From contig JADLBL010000014.1 of assembly GCA_020847735.1 (NCBI GenBank), forward strand, positions 1-64,000: a DNA stretch of 64,000 nt. Reading direction: 5' to 3'. The notes below the pieces were generated by a model that was not told the DNA's origin, made no database searches, and saw nothing but the letters and a program-made list of their open reading frames with translations. The first letter of the stretch is position 1; each line of letters starts with the position of its first letter. Below, piece by piece: positions 1-8,219 of the stretch. A program made the position numbers and the translations under genes. The stretch is from Candidatus Eisenbacteria bacterium (GTDB lineage Bacteria; Eisenbacteria; RBG-16-71-46).

Positions 1-18
1 CATGAACCGTGAGCCGAG

Positions 19-136
19 AGTGACGGATGCCCGTGAAGCGCAAGGAGCAGGGCTGGCCAGCGACGCAGTCGTGTCGGTGACACGTCGAGGAAGCTGGCCA
101 GCCCTGCGACGCAGCGATTCGCGGGCATCCGTCACT
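19..136. repeat. Nested inverted repeat (long cruciform-like element)
   Basis: Two 15-bp perfect arm pairs are nested: 19-33 with 122-136, and 47-61 with 93-107. At the apex a 6-bp pair, 70-75 with 79-84, closes a 3-base loop. The 118-bp element could fold into one long interrupted hairpin. It lies just outside the terminator of the hydrolase gene and overlaps no convincing gene. It resembles REP/BIME-type or small palindromic mobile elements in architecture only; no second copy was seen in this window. Confidence 0.75.
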
Positions 137-182
137 TGCAGGCCACGGGCTCGTGAATAGGTCGGGCGAGCCTGTCCGGTTC

Positions 183-222
183 GCGAAGGGGCGCCGGCCC
201 TCGAGGACCGGCGCCCCTTCGC
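183..222 (-). terminator. Perfect hairpin downstream of the hydrolase gene
   Basis: A 15-bp perfect stem (183-197 with 208-222) has a 10-base loop and starts 24 bases past the stop of the leftward gene. There is no T-run on either strand, so it is a GC-rich intrinsic-like hairpin that could act in both directions. Confidence 0.55.
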
Positions 223-245
223 AGGCCGTCTTCAGGCCGGAGGGT

Positions 246-2306
246 TCAGTGGACGATCACGATCCGGCTCGAGGCGCTCACGCCGCCCTGCCGGGCGTGC
301 ACGAGGTAGACGCCGGGCGAAAGCCCCGCCGGGTCGAGCGGGACCGAGGATCTGCCCCGGGCGTCGGCCGCGAGCAGGGTGCGCACGCGCCGGCCGGAAA
401 GATCCAGCAGCTCGACCCGGGCGTTTCCGGCTCCCGGCCAGTCCACCTGCAGGGCGGTGACGCCGCGCACCGGATTCGCCGCGAGCGAGAGGCGGGGGAC
501 GCGCGGCGCCGCCGGAGTCCCGACCGCCAGGGTGCTGGACGGTTCGAGGGTCAGGCGCGAGCCATTCGGCACGACGGGCACGGCCGGCACGGTGAGCAGG
601 AACAGGTCGTCGGCCTCGAGGCTGCCGCTCTGCAGGATTTCACCGGTCCCGTAGTCCGAAACGGAATACCGGTAGGTCGTGCGGTTCGAAACGAGGAAGT
701 TCTGCAGCCGCCGCGGCGTCACGTCCACGCGGATGGGCCCGCTGGCGGTCAGGTCGCCGTTGCGCGTGTGCAGCGTGCGCGGGCGCAGCACGATCTGCCA
801 GAGGTCGCGCGTGTCCAGCAGGCTCGAATCGTCCCAGTCCACGAAGCCGTTGATCGTGCCGACCGAGTCGCCGACCGCGGGGTCGCCATCACCCGGATCC
901 GAGTCGGCGCTGCAGTTCGACAGGGCCGGGAAGCTGCGGTCGAGCCGGAAGCGGTAGAGCCGCTTCCAGTCGAGCTGCTCGGGCGACCAGGTCGTCAGGT
1001 TCTGGTTGTCGGTGTGGGTCCGCTCGTCCCAGAACCAGGCGCCGCCCGCGCGGTGCGTCTCGAGGGCCTGGAAGAGGGGAATCTTCTCCTGCCACCCGAC
1101 GACGTGATCGTTCTTGCCCACGAAGCCGAAGACCGGCGAAGCGCCGCGACCCTCGTAGCGCTGGGCAAGGTATCGGCCGTCCATGTACTCGTAGACGGGG
1201 GTGCCGTCCACGACCGGCAGGTTGACCGAGATCGGCGACCACATGCGCTCGAACGAGGTGACGAGCGTCGGCTGCGTGTCCTCGGTGAGCCCCGTGCAGG
1301 TCTTGGGGATGTTGGCCAGCGAGGCGGCGATCCGGTCGGGATGGTGCCAGGCGAGGAAGAAGGCGAAGGAGCCGCCCATCGAGGACCCCATCGCGTAAAC
1401 CCGCTCGCGATCGGCACCGAAGTTGGCCAGCCCCCAGTCGAGCAGGTACATGACGAAGCGGTCGGTGTAGTCGAAGACGAAACCGCCGCTCGCGGGCCGG
1501 TTGTAGCCCTGGCTCGGGTCGTAGGATCCGTTGAAGCCGAGGTAGAAGGACGAAGCGTCCCATGAGGGCAGGTAGTCGTCGGGGGCGATGACGGTCTCGC
1601 CCGGCGTGCTGGTTCCGACCATGGAGTTGAAGTAGCTGCCGCCGTGCCCGTGACCGTGCAGAACGAGCCCACCGCCCGGGGCGCCCGGGATGACGCCGAA
1701 ATGGCGGGCGTGGCCGTCGGACTCCCAGGTCGCGGGGAACCCGGGGACGTCGTTGCACGACGTGAAGATCACGTAGTCCTCGCAGCGCGGCGCCGCGATC
1801 GAGCGCTGCCAGACCGGCCTCGGCACTCCGAGCACCTCCCAGACCGGCAGCACGGTGGTGTTCTGGCCGGGGAAGAAGCTGTAATCGATCGGGAAGATCG
1901 AGTTCTCGGCGAGGATGACGTAGTGCGTCAGTCCGGTCTGGGTGGGGGTCGTCACGAACAGACCGCGGGTCAGCGAAAGCTCCGGGCCGGCGCTGTCGGT
2001 GTGGAAGGCGAGCGTCTGGCCGAGCAGCGAGGAGATGCGTCGGTCCACGGCGCTCGAGTCGCCGACCGAACCGATCTCCCACGCGTAGCTGAAGAAGTCC
2101 GAGGTGGTCCGCACCGCGCCGGCACTGGCGTACACGTGGTACGTCCAGCCGGTGCCCGGCAGGTTGTTCCACGAGACGAAGGTCTGTCCCCGGCGGTTTT
2201 CAGCGGAGATGCCGGTGACCTGCAGCGCGTGGGCGGCGCCGGCCATCGTCAGCAGGAGCGAGAGAACCGTGAGCGAGAATGCACGAGCTGGATAGGTTCG
2301 CGGCAT
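246..2306 (-). CDS. Secreted alpha/beta hydrolase with FlgD-like C-terminal sorting domain
   Basis: This is a 686-residue protein when started at the ATG at 2306, which is followed directly by a signal peptide ending near ALQV; an upstream in-frame ATG at 2369 would bury it. The middle is an alpha/beta hydrolase: HGHGHGG is a likely oxyanion loop, GSSMGGS near residue 308 holds the nucleophile Ser, and a GKNDHV stretch and later THTDN could supply Asp and His. This looks like the esterase/prolyl-oligopeptidase side of the fold; the substrate is unknown. The last ~80 residues (NPVRG..., LLDLSGRRVRTL, GVYLVHARQ) are the FlgD-like/T9SS type A-like tail shared with four other proteins here, so cell-surface export is likely. 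It is transcribed alone. Confidence 0.8.
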   Translation of the reverse strand: MPRTYPARAFSLTVLSLLLTMAGAAHALQVTGISAENRRGQTFVSWNNLPGTGWTYHVYASAGAVRTTSDFFSYAWEIGSVGDSSAVDRRISSLLGQTLAFHTDSAGPELSLTRGLFVTTPTQTGLTHYVILAENSIFPIDYSFFPGQNTTVLPVWEVLGVPRPVWQRSIAAPRCEDYVIFTSCNDVPGFPATWESDGHARHFGVIPGAPGGGLVLHGHGHGGSYFNSMVGTSTPGETVIAPDDYLPSWDASSFYLGFNGSYDPSQGYNRPASGGFVFDYTDRFVMYLLDWGLANFGADRERVYAMGSSMGGSFAFFLAWHHPDRIAASLANIPKTCTGLTEDTQPTLVTSFERMWSPISVNLPVVDGTPVYEYMDGRYLAQRYEGRGASPVFGFVGKNDHVVGWQEKIPLFQALETHRAGGAWFWDERTHTDNQNLTTWSPEQLDWKRLYRFRLDRSFPALSNCSADSDPGDGDPAVGDSVGTINGFVDWDDSSLLDTRDLWQIVLRPRTLHTRNGDLTASGPIRVDVTPRRLQNFLVSNRTTYRYSVSDYGTGEILQSGSLEADDLFLLTVPAVPVVPNGSRLTLEPSSTLAVGTPAAPRVPRLSLAANPVRGVTALQVDWPGAGNARVELLDLSGRRVRTLLAADARGRSSVPLDPAGLSPGVYLVHARQGGVSASSRIVIVH

Positions 2307-2341
2307 GGGGGGATCTCGCGGGGGGTTGAGGTGGTGGCGCG

Positions 2342-2370
2342 ATTGTACGCATCTCTGGTCATTCTCCAAA
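2342..2370 (-). promoter_or_regulatory. Probable promoter of the secreted hydrolase
   Basis: Read on the minus strand, TTTGGA (2365-2370) is followed after 17 bases by TACAAT (2342-2347). It sits in an unusually AT-rich patch about 35 bases ahead of the ATG at 2306. Confidence 0.6.
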
Positions 2371-2659
2371 CGATTTCTTCACCCGCGCCGGACGAAAACC
2401 GGCGACTCGCGGTCCGCGGACTTGTTTCAACGGTTTCATGCCAGTGCCCACTCTTCAGCAGGAGCAATCGCGCCCGACCCGCGCACGCGGGTGCGCCGTC
2501 GCTTCGCCCGGCGGGCCGGCGGCGGACCGCCGCGTGCGGGCGGCACGCCTCGTTGCGCCGGCTCCCGCCGCTGAAGCGCATCGCCCCCGCGGGCCGTGGC
2601 CGGCGGGGGCGAGGCAAGAAGCGTTCGGGCGCCGCGTCGCGGCGGCGCGATCGCGGAGG
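2371..2659. other. Intergenic region between leftward genes, with GC hairpin
   Basis: This contains a 9-bp perfect inverted repeat (2582-2590 with 2603-2611) about 50-80 bases past the stop of the pyrophosphatase gene, probably its terminator, although no T-run follows. Nothing else recognisable was seen; open frames here are overlaps from high G+C. Confidence 0.5.
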
Positions 2660-5053
2660 TCAGCGCTCGGCGATGCGCATGCCGTAGAACGAGCGCCAGA
2701 CGAAGAACAGCGCCACCAGCATGGCGACGGCCGAGACGATCGGCGCGATGCCGGGGTTCGACACGCCCATCTCGACGGCGAGCAGGCCGAAGAGGGTGGT
2801 GAACTTGATGATCGGGTTCAGCGCGACCGAGGAGGTGTCCTTGTACGGGTCGCCCACCGTGTCGCCCACGACCGTCGCCGCGTGCAGCTCGGTGCCCTTC
2901 GCGTCCAGCTCGACCTCGACGACCTTCTTGGCGTTGTCCCACGCGCCACCGGCGTTCGCCATGTACACGGCCTGGAACAGTCCGACGATGGCGATCGAGA
3001 CGAGGTAGGAGATGAAGAACGTCGGGTTGAAGAACGCGTAGGCGATCGTGATCGAGAAGATCACGATGAAGATGTTGAACATGCCCTTCTGGGCGTACTC
3101 GGTGCAGATCCGCACCACCGTCTTGGAGGCTTCGATGTCGGCGGCCTCGGCGGTGTCCAGCTTCATGTTGCGCTTGATGAACTCGACCGCGCGGTAGGCG
3201 CCGGTCGTCACGGCCTGCATCGAGGCGCCGGTGAACCAGTACACCGTGGCGCCGCCCAGGATCAGTCCGAGCAGCACGTACGGGTCCAGCAGGTCGAGCG
3301 AGAACGTCTGGCCGAGGTCGGCGTAGTGCTTCTGCAGCACGAGGATGATCGAGAACACCATGGTCGTCGCGCCGGCGACGGCCGTGGCGATGAGCACCGG
3401 CTTGGCGGTCGCCTTGAACGTGTTGCCGGCGCCGTCGTTGTCCTCGAGGTAGTGCTTGCCCTTGGCGAAGTCGGGCTTGAAGCCGAACTGCTTCTCGATT
3501 TCGCCCGCCGCACCCGGCGTGGTCTCGACCTGCGAGAGCTCGAAGATGGACTGGGCGTTGTCGGTGACCGGTCCGTAGCTGTCCACCGCGATCGTCACCG
3601 GGCCCATGCCGAGGAGGCCGAACGCGACGAGACCGAACGCGAACACGGCCGGGTAGCTCATGTACGCCGACAGGCCCTGCATCGAGTAGTGGTAGCTCAC
3701 GTACAGCAGGATCGCGATCGTGAGGCCTTTCCAGAACACCGAGAAGTTGCCCGCGACCATGCCCGACAGGATGTTGAGCGAGGCGCCGCCTTCCTTCGAA
3801 GCCGCGACGACTTCCTTGACGTGACGCGAGTGCGAACTGGTGAAGACCTTGGTGAACTCGGGAATAACCGCCGCGGCGATGGTGCCGCAGGAGATGATGA
3901 TGGACAGCGTCAGCCACAGGTTGCCGCCGAGCCCGCCGAGCATCCACTTCGAAACGGCGAACGTGACGAGGATGGAGACGATCGAGCAGATCCACACGAG
4001 GCTCGTGAGCGGCGCCTCGAAGTCCATCTTGTCCTTGCCGGTGTTCTGCGCGCGCGCCACCGCCGCGTTCACGACGTAGGAGGCGACCGAGGTCACGATC
4101 ATCAGGATCCGCATGACGAAGATCCAGACCAGGAAGAGCGCCTTGTATTCCGGGAGCACCGCCAGGGCGATGAACGAGATGAGCGCGACGCCGGTGACGC
4201 CGTAGGTCTCGAACCCGTCCGCGGTCGGGCCCACCGAGTCGCCGGCGTTGTCGCCCGTGCAGTCCGCGATGACGCCGGGGTTGCGCGGGTCGTCCTCCTT
4301 GACCTTGAAGACGACCTTCATCAGGTCCGAGCCGATGTCCGCGATCTTGGTGAAGATGCCGCCCGCGATGCGGAGCGCGGCGGCGCCGAGCGACTCGCCG
4401 ATCGCGAAGCCGAGGAAGCAGGCGCCTGCCATCTCGGCCGGCACGAACAGCAGGATGGCCAGCATCATGATGAGTTCGACGCAGATCAGCATGACGCCGA
4501 TGCTCATGCCCGACTGGAGCGGAATCTCGTAGACCGGGAGCGGCTTGCCCTTGAGCGAGGCGAACGCGGCGCGGCTGTTCGCGTAGGTGTTCATGCGGAT
4601 GCCGAACCAGGCGACGCCGTAGGAACCGAGGATGCCCAGGATCGAGAAGGCGATGATGGTCAGCACCTTCGCGGCCTCGAGATGCTGCAGGACGCCGAAG
4701 TAGTAGATGATGCAGGCGCCGATGAAGACCTCGAGCACCAGCAGCAGTTGGCCCTGCTTGAGCAGGTACGCCTTGCACGTTTCGTAGATCGTGTGCGAGA
4801 CGTCGAGCATGAGCTTGTGGGCCGGCATGTTTTTGACCTGCACGAACATCGCCATGCCGAAGGCCATGCCGGCGATGCACACCCCGATGCCGTAGAACAG
4901 CAGCGTGCGCTGGCCGGGCTCGAGGTTCGGCAGCTGCAGGTCGAGTTCGCTGGCGAACGCCAGGACGGGGAGAAGCATTCCCGCGAGGAACGCGAGCAGG
5001 CCGGGCAGGATCGGTTTCCGCAGGGCGGATCCCGCGGTGCGGAACAGCTTCAT
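2660..5053 (-). CDS. hppA: Membrane-bound proton-translocating pyrophosphatase
   Basis: This 797-residue polytopic membrane protein couples PPi hydrolysis to ion export. The ATG at 5053 has a GAGGAG ribosome site 8 bases upstream and opens a membrane/signal segment. The catalytic region near residues 250-285 carries EDDPRNPGVIAD and GDNAGDSVGPTADGFETY, matching the family's PPi/Mg sites, with a second GDPYKDTSSVALNP near the C-terminus. Near residue 545 the sequence reads GNTFKATAK. In this family Lys at that position (GNTxKA) marks K+-independent H+ pumps, whereas Ala (GNTxAA) marks K+-dependent ones. The gene is monocistronic with a GC hairpin after it. The energy role is PPi recycling and a proton gradient. 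Confidence 0.95.
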   Translation of the reverse strand: MKLFRTAGSALRKPILPGLLAFLAGMLLPVLAFASELDLQLPNLEPGQRTLLFYGIGVCIAGMAFGMAMFVQVKNMPAHKLMLDVSHTIYETCKAYLLKQGQLLLVLEVFIGACIIYYFGVLQHLEAAKVLTIIAFSILGILGSYGVAWFGIRMNTYANSRAAFASLKGKPLPVYEIPLQSGMSIGVMLICVELIMMLAILLFVPAEMAGACFLGFAIGESLGAAALRIAGGIFTKIADIGSDLMKVVFKVKEDDPRNPGVIADCTGDNAGDSVGPTADGFETYGVTGVALISFIALAVLPEYKALFLVWIFVMRILMIVTSVASYVVNAAVARAQNTGKDKMDFEAPLTSLVWICSIVSILVTFAVSKWMLGGLGGNLWLTLSIIISCGTIAAAVIPEFTKVFTSSHSRHVKEVVAASKEGGASLNILSGMVAGNFSVFWKGLTIAILLYVSYHYSMQGLSAYMSYPAVFAFGLVAFGLLGMGPVTIAVDSYGPVTDNAQSIFELSQVETTPGAAGEIEKQFGFKPDFAKGKHYLEDNDGAGNTFKATAKPVLIATAVAGATTMVFSIILVLQKHYADLGQTFSLDLLDPYVLLGLILGGATVYWFTGASMQAVTTGAYRAVEFIKRNMKLDTAEAADIEASKTVVRICTEYAQKGMFNIFIVIFSITIAYAFFNPTFFISYLVSIAIVGLFQAVYMANAGGAWDNAKKVVEVELDAKGTELHAATVVGDTVGDPYKDTSSVALNPIIKFTTLFGLLAVEMGVSNPGIAPIVSAVAMLVALFFVWRSFYGMRIAER

Positions 5054-5208
5054 CGGATGTGCTCCTCGGGTATTGGTGGGGCTGGCGGCGGGCAGCGCCG
5101 CGGGCACCCGCCGCGCCGGGCTTCCGCAAGGGTGCGAATCGGGGAGCGGCCCGCTCGACGGGGGGAATGGTGCAACCGGAGCCCGACGCCGGGTCCGGAA
5201 GGCGCGGA

Positions 5209-5238
5209 AGGATATCCGAAGGCGCGCGCCTGAAACAA
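5209..5238 (-). promoter_or_regulatory. Candidate promoter of hppA
   Basis: On the minus strand TTGTTT (5233-5238) precedes TATCCT (5209-5214) by 18 bases. The spacer contains the palindrome GGCGCGCGCC. The implied leader is about 150 bases. Matches are moderate, so this is tentative. Confidence 0.35.
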
Positions 5239-5252
5239 GCCGCAAGCCGTGC

Positions 5253-6128
5253 CTAACGGGTGACAGCCAGCCGTCGAACGAGGTGTTCCCCGCCACGGGC
5301 CGCGCGCACGAAGTAAAGCCCCGCACGAACCCGCGACCCGGAGTCGTCGCGCAGGTCCCACGAGAACTCGTGGGTGCCCGCGCCAAGGGGGCGGTGCGCG
5401 AGTCCGCGGATGCGCCGTCCGTCGAGTCCGAACACCGCGACGCTGACGGGCGGGCCCTCGCCCGCGGGCACCATGAGGGTGAGTCGCGCGGCGTTCGCGA
5501 CCGGGTTCGGAACGGGCGGGGAAAGCGCGAATGCGGCTCCGAGATCGCCGACGCCGGCGGTCGAGCGCACGCGCAGCAGGCCCGGCGTGACAGCGACGCT
5601 CGGCGAGCCCTCGTTGCACAGGACGTGCTGCAGCGTCAGAGGCATGTCGGTGCCCGGGGTGGCCGAGGGGGATACGGTCAACTCGAGCGTGTTGACCCGC
5701 GTGCCGGCCGAGGCGATGGCCGGGAAGCCCGCATTCGCCACGGCGATGAACGACGCGTTGCCGTTCACGAACGGTGCGCCCCAGTAGGGCATCCAGCCAT
5801 CGGCCCACGATGCCGAGCCGCTGATCACGCCCGGCGTGAAGTCCATGCGGAACTCGATGGCCAGGATTCCGAGTCCGTCCGGCGGCGTGCTCGACTCGAT
5901 CGGAACGACGACCGTGGCTCCCGGAGGCGCGGTCACCGTGGGCAGCGTGAACTGCAGATCCGCGGCCGCCGCGGGCCCGCGGACCGCGGCGGCGAGGGAC
6001 AGGGCCATGGCGATGCCCACCGCGAGCCCGCGGTGACCGTTAGCGGCGCACCCGCCGGTGCGGATCGGCGGCAGGCCGGCACCGTTCGTTCCCGGACAGG
6101 CGACGCCTGTGCCGCCGGCACAGTTCAT
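5253..6128 (-). CDS. Secreted single-cohesin protein with FlgD-like sorting tail
   Basis: A 291-residue protein started at the ATG whose ATGA overlaps the stop of the preceding gene; an inner ATG at 6008 directly before the hydrophobic signal segment is an alternative. Residues ~60-195 form one cohesin-like module: a GATVVVPIESS entry strand, LGILAIEFRMDF, and a closing HVLCNEGSP strand. The NEG-x-P signature recurs in all three cohesin-like modules of the upstream gene. The last ~90 residues are the FlgD-like sorting domain (VPNPVANAARL, WDLRDDSGSRV, GLYFVRA). Cohesins bind dockerins; the first gene of this operon has a dockerin-like pair, so binding within the operon product set is inferred. 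Confidence 0.75.
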   Translation of the reverse strand: MNCAGGTGVACPGTNGAGLPPIRTGGCAANGHRGLAVGIAMALSLAAAVRGPAAAADLQFTLPTVTAPPGATVVVPIESSTPPDGLGILAIEFRMDFTPGVISGSASWADGWMPYWGAPFVNGNASFIAVANAGFPAIASAGTRVNTLELTVSPSATPGTDMPLTLQHVLCNEGSPSVAVTPGLLRVRSTAGVGDLGAAFALSPPVPNPVANAARLTLMVPAGEGPPVSVAVFGLDGRRIRGLAHRPLGAGTHEFSWDLRDDSGSRVRAGLYFVRAARGGEHLVRRLAVTR

Positions 6129-8191
6129 CGCACCACCCCGACTTTCCGCGTCAGGCTCCTGCCCGCCGCTTCGAGTCGCAGGAAGTAGAGTCCGGGTCCG
6201 ACCGCGCGGCCGAGGTCGTCGCGCACGTCCCAGCGCGCCTCGTGCGCGCCCGCCGGCAGGGCCCCGTTCACGAGCGTGCGTATGCGCGCGCCGCCCAGAT
6301 CGAACACCTCGAGCCGGACGGGCGAGCCGTATCCGGCCGGGGAGGGCAGTGTGAACGGCACGCGGGTGGAGCCGCGCGCCGGATTCGGCACCGGCGCCCC
6401 GAGCGCAAAGGCGACCTGCGCCGGGCCGGCGTCGGTCGTGTTGCGCACCTGGATCACGCCGTTCGCCAATTGCGGGCTGGGGTCGCCCTCGTTGCACGTC
6501 AGCCCCGAGAGCGTCAGCGCGACGTTCGTGCCCGGCGTCGCCGACGGCGAGATGTCGAACTCGAACGCCGCCAGCGTCGTGCCGGCGTCGTCGAGCGTCG
6601 CCGTGCCCGCCGCGGCCGCGGTGATCGAGTTCGGGGTGGAACTCCAGGCCAGCGAGCCGAATCCCCACTCGGACCACAGCGCCGAACTCACCGGCCGCGC
6701 CGCGGTGAGCGCCGCGCCCGCCCAGGAAAGCGTCATCTGCTCCGACCAGATGCCCAGCGACCCGACCAGCCGGTCCGAAGTCAGGGGCACCCGGACGGTG
6801 GTGCCGGGCGCGCCGGTCACGGTGCCCAGCGTCGCGCGCAGGTCGTACACGCGCAGCATCGTGTTCAGGTCCGCCGAACCAAGCGCATCCTCGGCGCGGA
6901 CCTGCGTCACGCCGCCGTGCAGCGCGGTGAGCAGGCCGGAGCCGTCAATGCTCGCGACCAGTGGATCCAGCACCGACCACGTCACGGGCGGTGTCGGGGT
7001 GCCGCCCAGCGTCATCTGCTGGGTGGCGCCGGCCAGCAGCGTGACCTGATCCGGGTAGACGTAGATCGGCGGCAGCGTCGTGAGCTGGATGTTTCCGTTC
7101 GTGGTCTTCGCGGGAAGCGTCTCGTTGAAGATCGCGTCCGAGACGGTGAGCGTGCTGTTCCCGGTCTTGTCGGGCAGGCCGGAGAACTGGACGTAGCACA
7201 GGACTCCCGAGCCGCCGAGATCGCTGGTGCCGGCGAAGTCCACGGTGCAGAAGTTGGGGCTCGCACCGAGCACGGGCGTGCCCCAACCGTTCAACAGCGT
7301 GCCCGGGGGAGCGCTCACCCCGGTGGCGGCGACGAACGATCCGGTCCACGAGAGCCGGAACTGGCCCGAGCGGATTCCGAGCCCGGCGAGCGAGGTCACC
7401 GTGATCGGCACGGACACCGACTGGTTTTCCGGAGCGACGCCGGCCCCCGCCGTGAGCCCCATCCCGCGGATCAGGATGTCGCCCGTGGTCTGGCTCGAAT
7501 GCAACGCGGCGTCCGTGCCGGTGACCCGCACCGCTCCGGGCGCGACCCCGGTCAACAGGCCGGCGGGGGAGATGGTCGCGACCAGCGGATCCGTGGTCGT
7601 CCACGACATGGGATTCGTGACGCTGCCGGAGACGAGGAACTGAAGGGTCTGTCCGCGGACGATCTCGCCGTTGTCGGGAGAGACGTTGATCTGCGGTGTG
7701 GCGTTCACGGTCAGCGTGCCGTTCGTCGTGGTCGCCGGCGGCGTGCCCTCGTTGAAGAGCACGTTCGACAGCGTGAGCGCGCTGCCCCCGCCATTGATGA
7801 GCGCCGGGTTGATCGTGAAGCGGACGATGACGAGCGTGCCGGCGCCCGCGAGCGGCGCCGTGCCCGCGTCGCTCACCATGATCTTCCCGGTGCCCGCCAC
7901 GTTCGTGACGTTCCACGCGGGCGCGGTCCAGCCGGCCGCGGACGGCAGCGTGCCGGTCGTGAGTACGTTCACGGCGGTCACGACCGTGTTGTTGTAGCTG
8001 AGCGAGAATTGCAGCGAGACGACGCCGAGACCGGTCAGGTCCGCCGTGCTGATGGCGATGTCCACGTTGTCGCCGGCCAGGCCGCTGCCGCTGCCCGCCG
8101 TGACGAGCGCCGCGCGGGCGGGGCCGGCGCCGACGGCCAGGGCCGCCAGCGCCAGCGCCGCCGCCAGCGTGAAGACGCGAGTTCGGAGCAT
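6125..8191 (-). CDS. Secreted three-cohesin scaffold-like protein with Ig-like spacers and sorting tail
   Basis: 688 residues from the ATG at 8191, which has GAGGAG upstream and a clear signal peptide ending at ARA. Modules in order: cohesin-like 30-165, BIG2-type Ig-like 165-245 (VATISPAGLLTGVAPG), cohesin-like 245-372, BIG2-type 375-450 (VASIDGSGLLTALHGG), cohesin-like 450-582, FlgD-like sorting domain 592-688. Each cohesin-like module ends with a related NE(G/T)-x-P ... NG strand. The alternation resembles a small scaffoldin, but there is no carbohydrate-binding module. It lies 28 bases after the beta-helix/dockerin gene and overlaps the next gene by 4 bases, so all three should be co-expressed. 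Module names rest on visible pattern only. Confidence 0.75.
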   Translation of the reverse strand: MLRTRVFTLAAALALAALAVGAGPARAALVTAGSGSGLAGDNVDIAISTADLTGLGVVSLQFSLSYNNTVVTAVNVLTTGTLPSAAGWTAPAWNVTNVAGTGKIMVSDAGTAPLAGAGTLVIVRFTINPALINGGGSALTLSNVLFNEGTPPATTTNGTLTVNATPQINVSPDNGEIVRGQTLQFLVSGSVTNPMSWTTTDPLVATISPAGLLTGVAPGAVRVTGTDAALHSSQTTGDILIRGMGLTAGAGVAPENQSVSVPITVTSLAGLGIRSGQFRLSWTGSFVAATGVSAPPGTLLNGWGTPVLGASPNFCTVDFAGTSDLGGSGVLCYVQFSGLPDKTGNSTLTVSDAIFNETLPAKTTNGNIQLTTLPPIYVYPDQVTLLAGATQQMTLGGTPTPPVTWSVLDPLVASIDGSGLLTALHGGVTQVRAEDALGSADLNTMLRVYDLRATLGTVTGAPGTTVRVPLTSDRLVGSLGIWSEQMTLSWAGAALTAARPVSSALWSEWGFGSLAWSSTPNSITAAAAGTATLDDAGTTLAAFEFDISPSATPGTNVALTLSGLTCNEGDPSPQLANGVIQVRNTTDAGPAQVAFALGAPVPNPARGSTRVPFTLPSPAGYGSPVRLEVFDLGGARIRTLVNGALPAGAHEARWDVRDDLGRAVGPGLYFLRLEAAGRSLTRKVGVVR

Positions 8192-8219
8192 GGGATCGAT
8201 CTCCTCAGGTTCGCGCCGG

